Part shown: in pieces, positions 14,945-22,873 of the stretch
Position numbering within the stretch: position 1 is the stretch's first letter
Layout of the letters: each line of letters opens with the position of its first letter
Origin: Bacilli bacterium
GTDB lineage: Bacteria; Bacillota; Bacilli; RF39; UBA660
Direction: 5' to 3'
Length of the DNA: 33,395 nucleotides
Assembly (NCBI GenBank): GCA_017525015.1
Contig: JAFXUK010000011.1
Coordinates: 1 to 33,395 of the forward strand
Notes under the pieces: model-generated
Seen by the model: the letters and a program-made list of their open reading frames with translations, nothing else
Database searches by the model: none
Told to the model about the DNA's origin: nothing
Made by a program: the position numbers and the translations under genes

Positions 14945-15169
14945 ATGAATAGGTATGCAGTTGAAAAAATCAAAAAAACTGAATATGACTTCTCTATTTC
15001 AGACATTAGATTCTTTTTAGAAGAACAGGATGCTAGAGAATATTACAACAAAGTAAAAAGCAATGCCGATTCCGAGAACGTAGTCGAAACAAAGCTTGTT
15101 GATTTGGTTAATGGAAAATTATTAGATATTACAACAATAGGAGGTAAAGAGTATGCCAAAGCAATTTAG
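14945..15169 (+). CDS. First early-operon protein, unknown
   Basis: A 74-aa protein starting 45 bases after the early promoter, with GAGGG upstream. It is charged, with 'FSISDIRFFLEEQDAREYYN' helical and a strand-rich end ('ETKLVDLVNGKLLDITTI'). No family is recognised. As the first early gene it could be an anti-repressor or host-modulating protein, but nothing in the sequence proves this. Its end overlaps the next small gene by 17 bases. Confidence 0.6.
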   Translation: MNRYAVEKIKKTEYDFSISDIRFFLEEQDAREYYNKVKSNADSENVVETKLVDLVNGKLLDITTIGGKEYAKAI

Positions 15170-15308
15170 ATTAGTTATCGTAGATGACAAAGGAAATAAG
15201 GTTTGTGGGGATTGGAAAAACCAAGACACTACAACAATTAATGACCTACAAGATGGTCAAGTTGTCGTTGATGATTTTAAAAATTGGTATTTAGAGTATA
15301 GGGGGTAA
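15153..15308 (+). CDS. 51-aa protein, unknown
   Basis: The frame starts at ATG 15153, with GGAGG about seven bases upstream inside the end of the preceding gene, and stops at TAA 15306-15308. It begins MPKQFRLVIVDDKGNKVCGD and ends DFKNWYLEYRG. Small size, a good binding site and a snug fit between neighbours support it as real. The function is not known. Confidence 0.6.
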   Translation: MPKQFRLVIVDDKGNKVCGDWKNQDTTTINDLQDGQVVVDDFKNWYLEYRG

Positions 15309-15313
15309 AAATT

Positions 15314-15544
15314 ATGTCAAAGAAGATTACAACAAAAGAACAAATCCTAAATGTAGTTAGTAAATATGATGCATTAAGAAGTCCAGAGCTTATAGCCAAG
15401 TTCACTGGATTTGATGATTATGATGTATTCACAATCATATTTAATTATAGATTCGCATTTAAGAACTACAAATTAATGGATGATAGAGAATTGATGATGT
15501 TGCTTCATGATAGACCAAAAACTAATAAAGAAACGAGGGATTAA
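15314..15544 (+). CDS. 76-aa protein, unknown
   Basis: GGGGG at the end of the preceding gene serves as the binding site for this ATG. The protein is helical and charged ('TTKEQILNVVSKYDALRSPE', then 'MDDRELMMLLHDRP'). It is probably a small DNA- or protein-binding early protein, but no family is recognised. It ends two bases before the Cro-like gene. Confidence 0.55.
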   Translation: MSKKITTKEQILNVVSKYDALRSPELIAKFTGFDDYDVFTIIFNYRFAFKNYKLMDDRELMMLLHDRPKTNKETRD

Positions 15545-15546
15545 TT

Positions 15547-15747
15547 ATGGAAGCTGAAATTAAGTTAAAACAATATTTAGAGGAACATGGAATAAAACCT
15601 CAATTCATTTGTGATAAGACAGGTATCAATAAGGTTACAATGTCAAATATCTTAAATGGCAAGAGAAAGTTAACAGCAAATGAATTATTAGTTATTTCCA
15701 GAGCAATAGATTTACCTTTAGATTTTTTTAATCAAGAAGTTAACTAA
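15547..15747 (+). CDS. Cro-like XRE regulator
   Basis: A 66-aa protein that is one XRE helix-turn-helix domain: 'IKPQFICDKTGINKVTMSNI' followed by 'LNGKRKLTANELLVISRAID' and 'LPLDFF'. Its position in the early rightward operon, facing the leftward CI-like gene, is that of Cro. It would repress the lysogeny promoter, and later its own, during lytic growth. The gene ends in AGTTAACT (15738-15745), another GTTAAC site, so it may include an operator. Confidence 0.75.
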   Translation: MEAEIKLKQYLEEHGIKPQFICDKTGINKVTMSNILNGKRKLTANELLVISRAIDLPLDFFNQEVN

Positions 15748-15772
15748 TAGTGAACTTTAAGGAGGATTGAAT

Positions 15773-15964
15773 ATGGATGCCTTATTACAAAAACCTATCT
15801 GGAGCAACAAAGATATTCAAGAGTTTACAGGCTGCAGTTCTACAACAGCAGTAAAGATTAGAAAAGAAGCTATTACTAAATACGATGGTTTCATTCCTAT
15901 TATGCCAAAGAAAACAAAAAGGGATGCAATCCTAAAGGTCTTAAATTTGGAGGTGGTTAGATGA
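15773..15964 (+). CDS. Small excisionase-like/DUF3173-like HTH protein
   Basis: A 63-aa protein from the ATG at 15773, chosen because GGAGG lies seven bases upstream; an in-frame TTG six bases earlier is too close to it. 'WSNKDIQEFTGCSSTTAVKI' is a winged/MerR-like recognition helix pattern, and the end 'KRDAILKVLNLE' resembles DUF3173 and excisionase-type proteins of ICEs and phages. It could direct excision with the integrase. ATGA overlap couples it to the next gene. Confidence 0.5.
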   Translation: MDALLQKPIWSNKDIQEFTGCSSTTAVKIRKEAITKYDGFIPIMPKKTKRDAILKVLNLEVVR

Positions 15965-16353
15965 CAACTAGACAATGGATGCTTTACAACTTTTTGAAAG
16001 ATAACTACTCGGACAATAAATACATAAGTAAAAAAGAGATATGCGATGCTCTTCCTGAATACTTCCAAATAAAGGATGGTGAAACTAGAGTATGTCGAGA
16101 TATCGAGTTCGATGTTAGAGATATTAATGCTGATCAAACAATACAAAAAATAATCGTATCAAATAAGGAGGGATACAAGCTCGGAAATCCAAGTCAAGTA
16201 CATGATTATGTATATAACAACATAATCGCATTAAAACAAAACCTAAAACATTATTATAGGTTAAAGCATAAAGCCGAATTAAACAATCAATATAGATTAC
16301 AATTTGGCTCTGAAAGAGAAATTATAGAAACATATTTAACGGAGGAAAAATAA
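15961..16353 (+). CDS. 130-aa putative DNA-binding protein, unknown
   Basis: Residues 1-75 look like a winged helix ('MLYNFLKDNY', 'YISKKEICDALPEYF', then 'VRDINADQTIQKIIVSNKEG', with 'GYKLG' as a possible wing). The C-terminal half is a basic helix ('IIALKQNLKHYYRLKHKAEL'). Its place just before the recombination genes fits a regulator or loader. There is no confident family assignment. Confidence 0.5.
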   Translation: MTTRQWMLYNFLKDNYSDNKYISKKEICDALPEYFQIKDGETRVCRDIEFDVRDINADQTIQKIIVSNKEGYKLGNPSQVHDYVYNNIIALKQNLKHYYRLKHKAELNNQYRLQFGSEREIIETYLTEEK

Positions 16354-16359
16354 AAGAAT

Positions 16360-18399
16360 ATGACATATATTACACAAGTTGAAGTTACTAACTTCAGAAA
16401 CATTAAACATTTAGTATTAAACCTAAATAAAGGAGCATCAATCATCACAGGCAAAAACAAGCTTGGCAAATCAAATGTATTGAATGCTATTAACTGGTTA
16501 ATTACTGACACATTACTTACTGACAAATATGGTGTTGGTGAAAATGATATTGATTCAATAGTGCCTAATAATCATCAAAAAGGTGAGCATACTGAAGTAT
16601 CAATCACTTTAGATACAAATGCAACATACACGAAGATTTATAAGGTTGGTTATAGTTCAGATGGTACAAAGGTAAATAAGCATACAACTGAATATAAAAG
16701 AAATGGTGTTCCAGTATCTACTCAAAGAGAGTTCTACAATGACCTATACAAAGTATTCGGTTTTAATCCTACATTTACTAGCCTAAAGATTAATGAGGTT
16801 AGATTAATGACTAATCCTTTATATGCATTACTAATAATTGATCCTAAAGAATTAAGAAAGTTATTAGTTGCAATGGGATGTACAGTTAGCAATGAAGAAT
16901 TATATCAAATGGGATATGAATTTATGCGACCATTAGAACAAAAGTTCGCAGGAAGATGGGAAGATGTAAGAATTGATGCTAAAGAAAAATTAAAAACTGC
17001 TAAAGAGTTAAAAGACACTCACGAAGCACAATTTAGATTATTCAATGAAACTGAAGAATATGATGAATCAGTTATTAATACTTTCAAGAACAAGCGTGAA
17101 GAACTTGTAAAAGAAAGAGCTGATATTCAAAATACATCAAATGATAATTCTATTAAAGAATTAGAATTACAAATTAAATCAACTGAAATTGAAGAACAAG
17201 CCTTAATTAATGCTCGTAATACTGAATTGGATGCAAAGATTAAGCAACTTCAAGAAAAGGTAAATAATGCTGAAGAAGAAGCTCAAAGAGAGTATGAAGC
17301 AGCAACTAAAAATATAACTGATACTCTATCTGAAAAGAGAAAAGCCTATGCTTATACATTGAGCCAAATCCAAGATTTACAAGAAAATAGAAATCCACTT
17401 TTTAGGGATAAGGTACAATTAGAAACTCAAAAGGAACAAATCCAAAATAAGATAAATCAAAAATCCGATTTATTAGCTCACATATTAAATCCAGATAATG
17501 AAATCGAATGTCCTTATTGTCATGCAACATTCGTTCATGTCAAAGATGATGTAAGCATTGATGGATTAAAGAATGATATTTATTCATTACAAAAAGAAAT
17601 TGAGAATATCCAGGAACAAATCGAATCTAAAACAAATGAGATGGCTACATTGGATGTTAAGATTAGAGATTTAAAGAACAATAATTATCAAAAAGAAATC
17701 ACCGATTTAGAGTATGAATTAAAGGCATATCCTAAAAAGGAAATCAATGTATCTGAATACAATACACAAATTAGCAATTTAATATTAGAAAAAAGTAAAC
17801 CATTGGTTAACTCGAAATTGCCTGAATTAAAGCATTTGTTAACCGAGATGATTAATAATGCAAGTGAAACAAAAAAATCAAAAATAGAGCAAATAAACCT
17901 AGAAATTAAGGCTTTGGATGATGAAATCACAAACGAAATGGTTAAGAAAAACGATTATGATAGAAAATTAAGCCTAATTGAAGCACTAGAGTACGATAGA
18001 AAAAATATCAATGATTGTGAGAATTGGCTAGGCAAAGTTAATCAGTTTATTCACACTATGGTGAAGATGATTAATGACAAAGCTAAAAAGATTACAGGTT
18101 TCGATTTCGTGATGTTAGAAGAAAACCTATCAAATGGAAATCTTAACGAGGTTTGTTATGCAACTGTTGATGATGTTCCATTTAAGGATTTAAACACAGC
18201 CGATAAGGTTAAATACGGAATTAAGTTCCTAGAGGTTTGTAGAAGTATCGCAGCCAATAAAACTGGAATTGAAAATGATTTACCAATTCTTGGTGATAGA
18301 TTCGAAAGTATTTCATCAGTTGAAACTATTAAGGGTTATACAACTAAACAATTAATTTGTACTAGAGTAAACGAAAGTGAAGAAATGAGGGTTGAATAA
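16360..18399 (+). CDS. Rad50/SbcC-like SMC-type ATPase
   Basis: A 679-aa protein. Walker A 'GKNKLGKSN' (31-39) follows 'VEVTNFRNIKHLVL'. Two long coiled-coil arms (about 205-380 and 395-560) meet at 'CPYC' (384-387), a zinc-hook half site. The C-terminal part holds a signature-like 'DLNTADKVKYG' and a Walker-B-like 'LPILGDRFESI'. Such ATPases bridge or process DNA ends. No SbcD/Mre11 nuclease gene is present, so it may act with the RecT and MBL-fold proteins downstream. SD GGAGG precedes it. Confidence 0.85.
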   Translation: MTYITQVEVTNFRNIKHLVLNLNKGASIITGKNKLGKSNVLNAINWLITDTLLTDKYGVGENDIDSIVPNNHQKGEHTEVSITLDTNATYTKIYKVGYSSDGTKVNKHTTEYKRNGVPVSTQREFYNDLYKVFGFNPTFTSLKINEVRLMTNPLYALLIIDPKELRKLLVAMGCTVSNEELYQMGYEFMRPLEQKFAGRWEDVRIDAKEKLKTAKELKDTHEAQFRLFNETEEYDESVINTFKNKREELVKERADIQNTSNDNSIKELELQIKSTEIEEQALINARNTELDAKIKQLQEKVNNAEEEAQREYEAATKNITDTLSEKRKAYAYTLSQIQDLQENRNPLFRDKVQLETQKEQIQNKINQKSDLLAHILNPDNEIECPYCHATFVHVKDDVSIDGLKNDIYSLQKEIENIQEQIESKTNEMATLDVKIRDLKNNNYQKEITDLEYELKAYPKKEINVSEYNTQISNLILEKSKPLVNSKLPELKHLLTEMINNASETKKSKIEQINLEIKALDDEITNEMVKKNDYDRKLSLIEALEYDRKNINDCENWLGKVNQFIHTMVKMINDKAKKITGFDFVMLEENLSNGNLNEVCYATVDDVPFKDLNTADKVKYGIKFLEVCRSIAANKTGIENDLPILGDRFESISSVETIKGYTTKQLICTRVNESEEMRVE

Positions 18400-18400
18400 T

Positions 18401-18595
18401 ATGATTAACGTTAAACTAGATAGATCACACACAATGTTCCTAAATATGCATAACTACGTTGTAGTAGATGACATCATTATCGTTAGGGAAAACAAAAGCC
18501 ATTACTATACTACTCGTATCATACCAAATGAACGAGTTGAGATAGAACTTGATGCAAGTGAAACAAAAGTAATTGAAAATAAGGAGGAATTATAA
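18401..18595 (+). CDS. 64-aa protein, unknown
   Basis: The start is set at ATG 18401, ten bases after GAGG; a TTG nine bases earlier would be too close. It is strand-rich, with 'NYVVVDDIIIVRENKSHYYT' and an acidic end. It sits between the SMC-like ATPase and recT and ends one base before the recT ATG region. It could be a small partner of either. The family is not recognised. Confidence 0.55.
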   Translation: MINVKLDRSHTMFLNMHNYVVVDDIIIVRENKSHYYTTRIIPNERVEIELDASETKVIENKEEL

Positions 18596-18596
18596 A

Positions 18597-19625
18597 ATGG
18601 AAGATTTTAAACCAGCATCAGAAAAACAAATTGCATTACTAAAGAAAATGGGGATTGAGGTATTTGAGGGCATTACAATGCAAGAAGCATCAGCTCTAAT
18701 CAATCAACATAAACAAAATGAAGCTCCTAAAAATGAGGTTGTAAGTGCAGGTGGAAATAAGCCTGCTCCTCAAACTGCTTCATTCTCAACATTTATGAGT
18801 ACAGTCGGAACAAAACTTGTAGCCAATACTCTACAAGATAAGGAAAGACAAAATCAATTCATTGCTAATATCGTTTCAGCAGTTTCAAGCAATAAGCAAC
18901 TTGCTGAATGCGACCAAGTATCAGTATTAAGTGCAGCCTTACAAGCTGAAGCAATGAAATTCCCAATTAACAACTCATTAGGTTATGTTTACCTAGTACC
19001 ATTCAATGACAAAAAGTCTGGTATGAAAAAAGCACAATTCCAAATTGGTTATAAGGGATATATCCAATTAGCAATCCGTTCAGGTCAATACAAAGACATT
19101 AATGTTGTAGAGGTCAAAGAGGGTGAAGTTGGTGAATTTAATCCTTTAGATGGTCAACAATTTAATTGGATTCAAAATTATGAATTAAGAAAATCAAAAA
19201 AGACTGTTGGTTATGTAGGTCAATTTGAATTAACAACAGGATTTAAAAAACAATTCTATATGTCTTATGATGAAATGCTAGACCACGCTGATGAATATAG
19301 CCAAGCATTTAATAAGTCTGATTATGCTAGATTACAAAGAGGTGAGATACCTGAAAAGGAAATGTGGAAGTATTCTTCATTCTGGTATAAGAATTTCGAT
19401 GAAATGGCTAAAAAGACAATTTTAAGACAACTACTTTCAAAGTGGGGAATTATGAGTGTCGAAATGCAAGATGCTTATGTTAAAGACCAAGCTACATTAG
19501 AAGGTGAAAAACCTAATTATGTAGATTCTAAAGATTTCCAATTCAATTATGATGAAATGGAACAAGAACAAGATAATTTGAATGCATCCATAAATGTTGA
19601 TGAAAACGGAATTATCCAAGATTAG
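18597..19625 (+). CDS. recT: RecT single-strand annealing protein
   Basis: A 342-aa protein from ATG 18597 with AGGAGG upstream (an in-frame TTG at 18573 lies before the binding site and is rejected). The RecT core is at about 70-290: 'SVLSAALQAEAMKFPINNSL', 'YLVPFNDK', 'QFQIGYKGYIQLAIRSGQYK', 'FWYKNFDEMAKKTILRQLLSKW'. The N-terminal 60 residues form a small helical domain ('KQIALLKKMGIEVFEGIT') seen in several Firmicutes RecT proteins. It anneals complementary strands during recombination-dependent replication. It overlaps the MBL gene by about 30 bases. Confidence 0.93.
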   Translation: MEDFKPASEKQIALLKKMGIEVFEGITMQEASALINQHKQNEAPKNEVVSAGGNKPAPQTASFSTFMSTVGTKLVANTLQDKERQNQFIANIVSAVSSNKQLAECDQVSVLSAALQAEAMKFPINNSLGYVYLVPFNDKKSGMKKAQFQIGYKGYIQLAIRSGQYKDINVVEVKEGEVGEFNPLDGQQFNWIQNYELRKSKKTVGYVGQFELTTGFKKQFYMSYDEMLDHADEYSQAFNKSDYARLQRGEIPEKEMWKYSSFWYKNFDEMAKKTILRQLLSKWGIMSVEMQDAYVKDQATLEGEKPNYVDSKDFQFNYDEMEQEQDNLNASINVDENGIIQD

Positions 19626-20298
19626 ATGTCTTGCTACAGGATCAACTGGCAACTGCTACCTATTAAATCTAGGTGGTGGTTGCATCATCCTGGATGCAGG
19701 TGTATCTATAGACAACATTCTTGCAGAACAAAATCTAAACGATGTTGATTTCGCATTTATCAGTCATCAGCATAAAGACCACTCTCGCAGTTTTGACAAA
19801 TTGAAATTTAGAGGGGTTGACACATTAGATGGATTTACTAATCAAGATTTTATTAAAATTCAAAAATTAAGCCAATTTGGTGGTGAATACACGATTTATC
19901 AATTCCCTATCGAACATGGTGAATGTAATAATAACGGAATCATTATTAAGTATGATGAAGAATGCATCTTATACTTAACCGATTTTAACATTTGCAAATA
20001 CAACTTACACCAGTTCAAATTTACTAGGGTGTTAATCGAATGCAACTATATGGAAGAAAATATAAATCCAAATGATATTAAGATGAAAAGACAAATCAAC
20101 ACACACATGGGGCTTAAAGGATGCATTAAGTTCCTAGAAACATTAAACCTAGAAAAATGTTATGAGATAGATTTAGTTCATATATCACCTACAGTTGGTG
20201 ATGGAATAGTTATGGGAAGTACAATTAACAATAAATTTAAAATACCTGTTGGTGTTTGCAAACAATGGGGAGGTATAGACTACTATGGCAGAAGGTAA
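19594..20298 (+). CDS. MBL-fold metallo-hydrolase
   Basis: A 234-aa beta-lactamase-fold enzyme. 'RCLATGSTGNCYLL' starts the fold. The metal site 'SHQHKDH' is at 57-63 (HxHxDH), with 'FPIEHGE' and 'LYLTDFN' providing the next His and bridging Asp, and 'LVHISP' the last His. The family includes nucleases and phosphodiesterases; phage copies commonly sit beside recT. Translation is probably coupled to recT, since the start lies inside it and no binding site is visible; ATG 19600 is an equally good start. I infer, without proof, a role in DNA-end processing. Confidence 0.85.
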   Translation: MLMKTELSKIRCLATGSTGNCYLLNLGGGCIILDAGVSIDNILAEQNLNDVDFAFISHQHKDHSRSFDKLKFRGVDTLDGFTNQDFIKIQKLSQFGGEYTIYQFPIEHGECNNNGIIIKYDEECILYLTDFNICKYNLHQFKFTRVLIECNYMEENINPNDIKMKRQINTHMGLKGCIKFLETLNLEKCYEIDLVHISPTVGDGIVMGSTINNKFKIPVGVCKQWGGIDYYGRR

Positions 20299-21070
20299 AA
20301 AGAGTTTCATATTATATATAACACAAAGACCTACATTTGAAGGTCTTACTGATGAAGAAGCTGGAAAGTTAATAAAAACAATATTTAGTTATGTGTCTGA
20401 TGAAAATCCACAGCCAACAGGACTTATTAAATATGCCTTTGAGATTATAAAGCCTGTGTTAAAAGCTGATTTAGTCAAGTATGAAGATAAAAGAACAAAA
20501 ATGAAAGAAAACATTTCTAAACGTTGGAATAAAAATGAAAGCAAAGAAATACAAATGAATACAAATGAATACAATTCTATACAAAACGAAGGTGTTATTG
20601 TTAATGATATTGTAATTGATAATGATATTGTTAATGTTATTGATAATGATGTTTCTAAAGAAACTAATAATAATATATATACTGTCGGAAATCCTCCAGT
20701 AGAGTATGTAGGATTATTTGATTTTTGGAACTCAAAACCTAATTTAATACATCACAAAGAAATAAATGAAGCTCGATTTAAGGCTTTTAAAAAGGTTTTA
20801 AAGATTTATTCTTGTGATGAAATACACAAAGCCATAGATAGATATTCAATGATTTTAGAATCCGATTATAGATTTACTTACAAGTGGTCTTTAGAAGATT
20901 TCTTAAATCGTAAAAACGGAATTAGTAATTTTATGGATGAAGGTAGTGTTTGGTGTAGCTTTCAACAAGCAGCCAAAATTAATCCGTATCTAATACCTGG
21001 TAAGCGTGATGAACGTAAACCAACAAATGAAATGATAAAAGCATTCTTATCGAAAGTGGGGGAAAAATAG
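20285..21070 (+). CDS. Replication protein, DUF6291/replisome-organiser-like
   Basis: A 261-aa protein. The N-terminal 80 residues ('KSFILYITQRPTFEGLTDEE', 'AGKLIKTIFSYVSDENPQPT') match the DUF6291 pattern of phage replication proteins. Residues about 85-125 are a low-complexity linker (Asn/Asp/Ile/Val). The C-terminal part 'FDFWNSKPNLIHHKEINEAR' to 'FLNRKNGISNFMDEG' resembles the DnaD-like end of phage replisome organisers. It probably opens the origin and recruits the host helicase; no phage helicase or primase is encoded. GGGGAGG nine bases upstream sets the start, overlapping the MBL gene by 14 bases. Confidence 0.7.
   Translation: MAEGKKSFILYITQRPTFEGLTDEEAGKLIKTIFSYVSDENPQPTGLIKYAFEIIKPVLKADLVKYEDKRTKMKENISKRWNKNESKEIQMNTNEYNSIQNEGVIVNDIVIDNDIVNVIDNDVSKETNNNIYTVGNPPVEYVGLFDFWNSKPNLIHHKEINEARFKAFKKVLKIYSCDEIHKAIDRYSMILESDYRFTYKWSLEDFLNRKNGISNFMDEGSVWCSFQQAAKINPYLIPGKRDERKPTNEMIKAFLSKVGEK
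20548..20655. other. Candidate replication origin inside the replication gene
   Basis: The 10-mer ACAAATGAAT is repeated in tandem at 20551-20570. It is followed at 20591-20655 by an almost pure A/T/G stretch of short near-repeats (ATTGTTAATGATATTG, then TGATAATGATATTG and similar). In many Firmicutes phages the origin lies within the initiator gene as iterons plus an A/T-rich melting region. The repeats also explain the low-complexity protein linker, so coding drift is an alternative. Confidence 0.35.
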
Positions 21071-21072
21071 AA

Positions 21073-21441
21073 ATGATTACTTGTAATAGTTGTGGAAAGA
21101 GATTATCAGAGAGTTGTTATTACGGAGCTACTCAATGGAAGAACGGAAAGCAATATACAAATTATTATCATGTTTGTAAAAAGTGTCTATCACTAAAGGC
21201 TAAAGCAAAAAATGATTTATTCAAAATGGAAAAAACTGAAGCACCAGAGGAAGAAGCTCCTGCAACTGTTAAATCTTATTCTTGGGTATTAAGAAATTTA
21301 CAAAGGTTTGGGAACTGCTACATTAAGCACCTAAACAAAATCAATCTTAAAGAATTATCAATTAAGCTTGGGTTTGCTTTAAAGGTAAGACCAACAAGCA
21401 AAGAAAATAAAGGCTACATTATAGAAAGGGTAAATGCATAA
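21073..21441 (+). CDS. Zinc-ribbon protein, unknown role
   Basis: A 122-aa protein. Two CxxC pairs, 'CNSCGKRL' near the start and 'CKKC' about 27 residues later, make a zinc ribbon. An acidic Pro/Glu/Ala linker ('EAPEEEAPATVK') leads to a basic helical C-terminal half ('YSWVLRNLQRFGNCYIKHLN'). It is probably a nucleic-acid-binding accessory of replication, as it follows the replication gene by two bases. No named family is recognised. Confidence 0.6.
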   Translation: MITCNSCGKRLSESCYYGATQWKNGKQYTNYYHVCKKCLSLKAKAKNDLFKMEKTEAPEEEAPATVKSYSWVLRNLQRFGNCYIKHLNKINLKELSIKLGFALKVRPTSKENKGYIIERVNA

Positions 21442-21442
21442 T

Positions 21443-21622
21443 ATGAAGAACGTAGAATTAACTGAAAGAGAAATCGAAACTCTAAAAGGGATTTTAGCAG
21501 TAGAAGAATCTGATCTTGAAACCTTAAAGGCAAAAACTAAAAAGACAGGTCAAGAACAAGATTTCATTGAAATAGGAAATGAACTAGCAGTAGTTCAAAG
21601 CATTTTAACAAAATTAAAGTAG
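21443..21622 (+). CDS. 59-aa helical protein, unknown
   Basis: Two ATGs are possible, 21434 and 21443; GAAAGGG lies 3 and 12 bases upstream respectively, so neither is ideal and the shorter is given. The sequence 'ELTEREIETLKGILAVEESD' and the rest form a two-helix charged hairpin. It ends the replication gene cluster before the non-coding stretch at 21623. The function is not known. Confidence 0.5.
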   Translation: MKNVELTEREIETLKGILAVEESDLETLKAKTKKTGQEQDFIEIGNELAVVQSILTKLK

Positions 21623-21630
21623 ATATTACA

Positions 21631-21765
21631 ATGCTAGGTAGTTAATATAAATTGATCCAGCTCATGACACTAAACCGAGCCCTTAAAACATTTAAAAATA
21701 ATTATATTTGAATTGTTGGACTAACGTTTATATACAAGTAAGGGCATTGTGTGGAATCCTAGCTT
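21631..21765 (+). ncRNA. Candidate structured RNA with pseudoknot
   Basis: A gene-free 174-base gap within a densely packed operon. Visible helices: GCTAGG/CCTAGC (21633-21638 with 21758-21763) closing the region; TCCA/TGGA (21656-21659 with 21752-21755); GCCCTTA/TAAGGGC (21679-21685 with 21739-21745, perfect); and ATATAAA/TTTATAT (21645-21651 with 21727-21733), which crosses the GCCCTTA helix and so would make a pseudoknot. A strong AGGAGG follows at about 21782, and the ATG of the PcfK-like gene at 21797. I do not recognise it as a known riboswitch or ribozyme. It may be a cis-acting leader or a separate RNA. Confidence 0.45.
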
Positions 21766-21796
21766 CCATAAAATGCATATTAGGAGGAACTAAAAA

Positions 21797-22477
21797 ATGG
21801 CAAAAGAAAAAGAAGAATTATTAGAAGATGAAGAAATAGAAGAAACTGAAGAAAAAACAACTACACCTAGAAAAGGTAGTTTAGATTCAAAGAAACCAAC
21901 TGACTTTAAAAAGTTAGCAATAGACACAGTAAAAGGAATCATTGCAGATTATAAAGAGTTAATGAAGAACTCTGAAGATGAAATACTTTTAAAAGGTTTC
22001 GAAGATGAAACAAGAAGCGAAGAAGAATGTGTCAATTACATTATGAATAATCTTGTAAAAGAAAATATATTCTGTGGTAAGGATAGTTTAATGTATCCAT
22101 ACATCCACGATTACTATGTAGATGAATTAGACAAGTCATTATTACTTGATAACTGGTCAAGCCAAATTAGAGGTATGGGTGGCAGTGGTCAACAACAAGT
22201 AAGAGTACAAAAGCCTACTCAAAAGGATATTTTAGAAGCATACGATGCTTTAGACAATGAGAAAAAGAATGAAATCTATCAGGAACAGCTAAAGCGAGCC
22301 GAAGAAGAAGCTTTTAAGAAAGCACAAGCCAAGATTAAGGCTGAAGAAGAAAAAGCCAAAGAAAAGGCAAAATTGAAAGCCGAAGCTGAAAAGAAAAAGA
22401 AGGAAGAAGAGAAGAAAGCCAAAGAGGAAGCTCTAAAGAACGGAGCAGCCGAGCAAATGAGCTTATTCGATTTCTAG
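21797..22477 (+). CDS. PcfK-like protein with C-terminal clamp-binding motif
   Basis: A 226-aa protein. The N-terminus is acidic; the PcfK-like core (about 35-125) includes 'SEEECVNYIMNNLVKENIFC' and 'MYPYIHDYYVDELD'. Residues about 150-212 are an extended Lys/Glu/Ala helix. The last residues, QMSLFDF (220-226), match the bacterial sliding-clamp-binding motif (QxxLF). PcfK and PcfJ proteins were named from conjugative plasmid pCF10 and are frequent in Firmicutes phages, with unknown role. The tail motif suggests recruitment to host DnaN at replication forks. A PcfJ-like gene follows one gene later. Confidence 0.7.
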   Translation: MAKEKEELLEDEEIEETEEKTTTPRKGSLDSKKPTDFKKLAIDTVKGIIADYKELMKNSEDEILLKGFEDETRSEEECVNYIMNNLVKENIFCGKDSLMYPYIHDYYVDELDKSLLLDNWSSQIRGMGGSGQQQVRVQKPTQKDILEAYDALDNEKKNEIYQEQLKRAEEEAFKKAQAKIKAEEEKAKEKAKLKAEAEKKKKEEEKKAKEEALKNGAAEQMSLFDF

Positions 22478-22487
22478 GAGGTAGGTT

Positions 22488-22871
22488 ATGACTACACTAG
22501 AAGCCTATAAATTGAAAAAAGAAGAAGCAGAACAAAGACTAGAATTTAAAAAGGCTTGCGATTCATGTGTTCCAAACAAATACATAGAGTTAGACAATTT
22601 CATTCTAGGGGTATTAGAAGAATTAACTAACCATTGTATTGAAACACAAGAGGAATTAAACCAAGCATTAGAAGAATTAGCAGATTATCAAAGCCGAGAA
22701 GAGAAATATTACAAAGTATCTTGGGCTGATGATAAGGCTTGTATGCTTTTTACTAATATAGATGAAGCATTGAGCCAATTTAGATATGAACAAGTATTTG
22801 AGCCTGATGCTAAAATAAGTGCTATTTCAAAAGAAGAATATGAGGAAATATCTAAACGCTGTAGGAGGTAA
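22488..22871 (+). CDS. 127-aa protein between PcfK and PcfJ, unknown
   Basis: The binding site TAGGAGGT overlaps the stop of the PcfK-like gene. Residues 1-75 are helical and acidic ('LEELTNHCIETQEELNQALE'); residues 75-120 form a small mixed domain ('EEKYYKVSWADDKACMLFTN', 'IDEALSQFRYEQVFEPDA') that looks like a compact alpha/beta fold. It ends two bases before the PcfJ-like gene. The family is not recognised. Confidence 0.55.
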   Translation: MTTLEAYKLKKEEAEQRLEFKKACDSCVPNKYIELDNFILGVLEELTNHCIETQEELNQALEELADYQSREEKYYKVSWADDKACMLFTNIDEALSQFRYEQVFEPDAKISAISKEEYEEISKRCRR

Positions 22872-22873
22872 GT

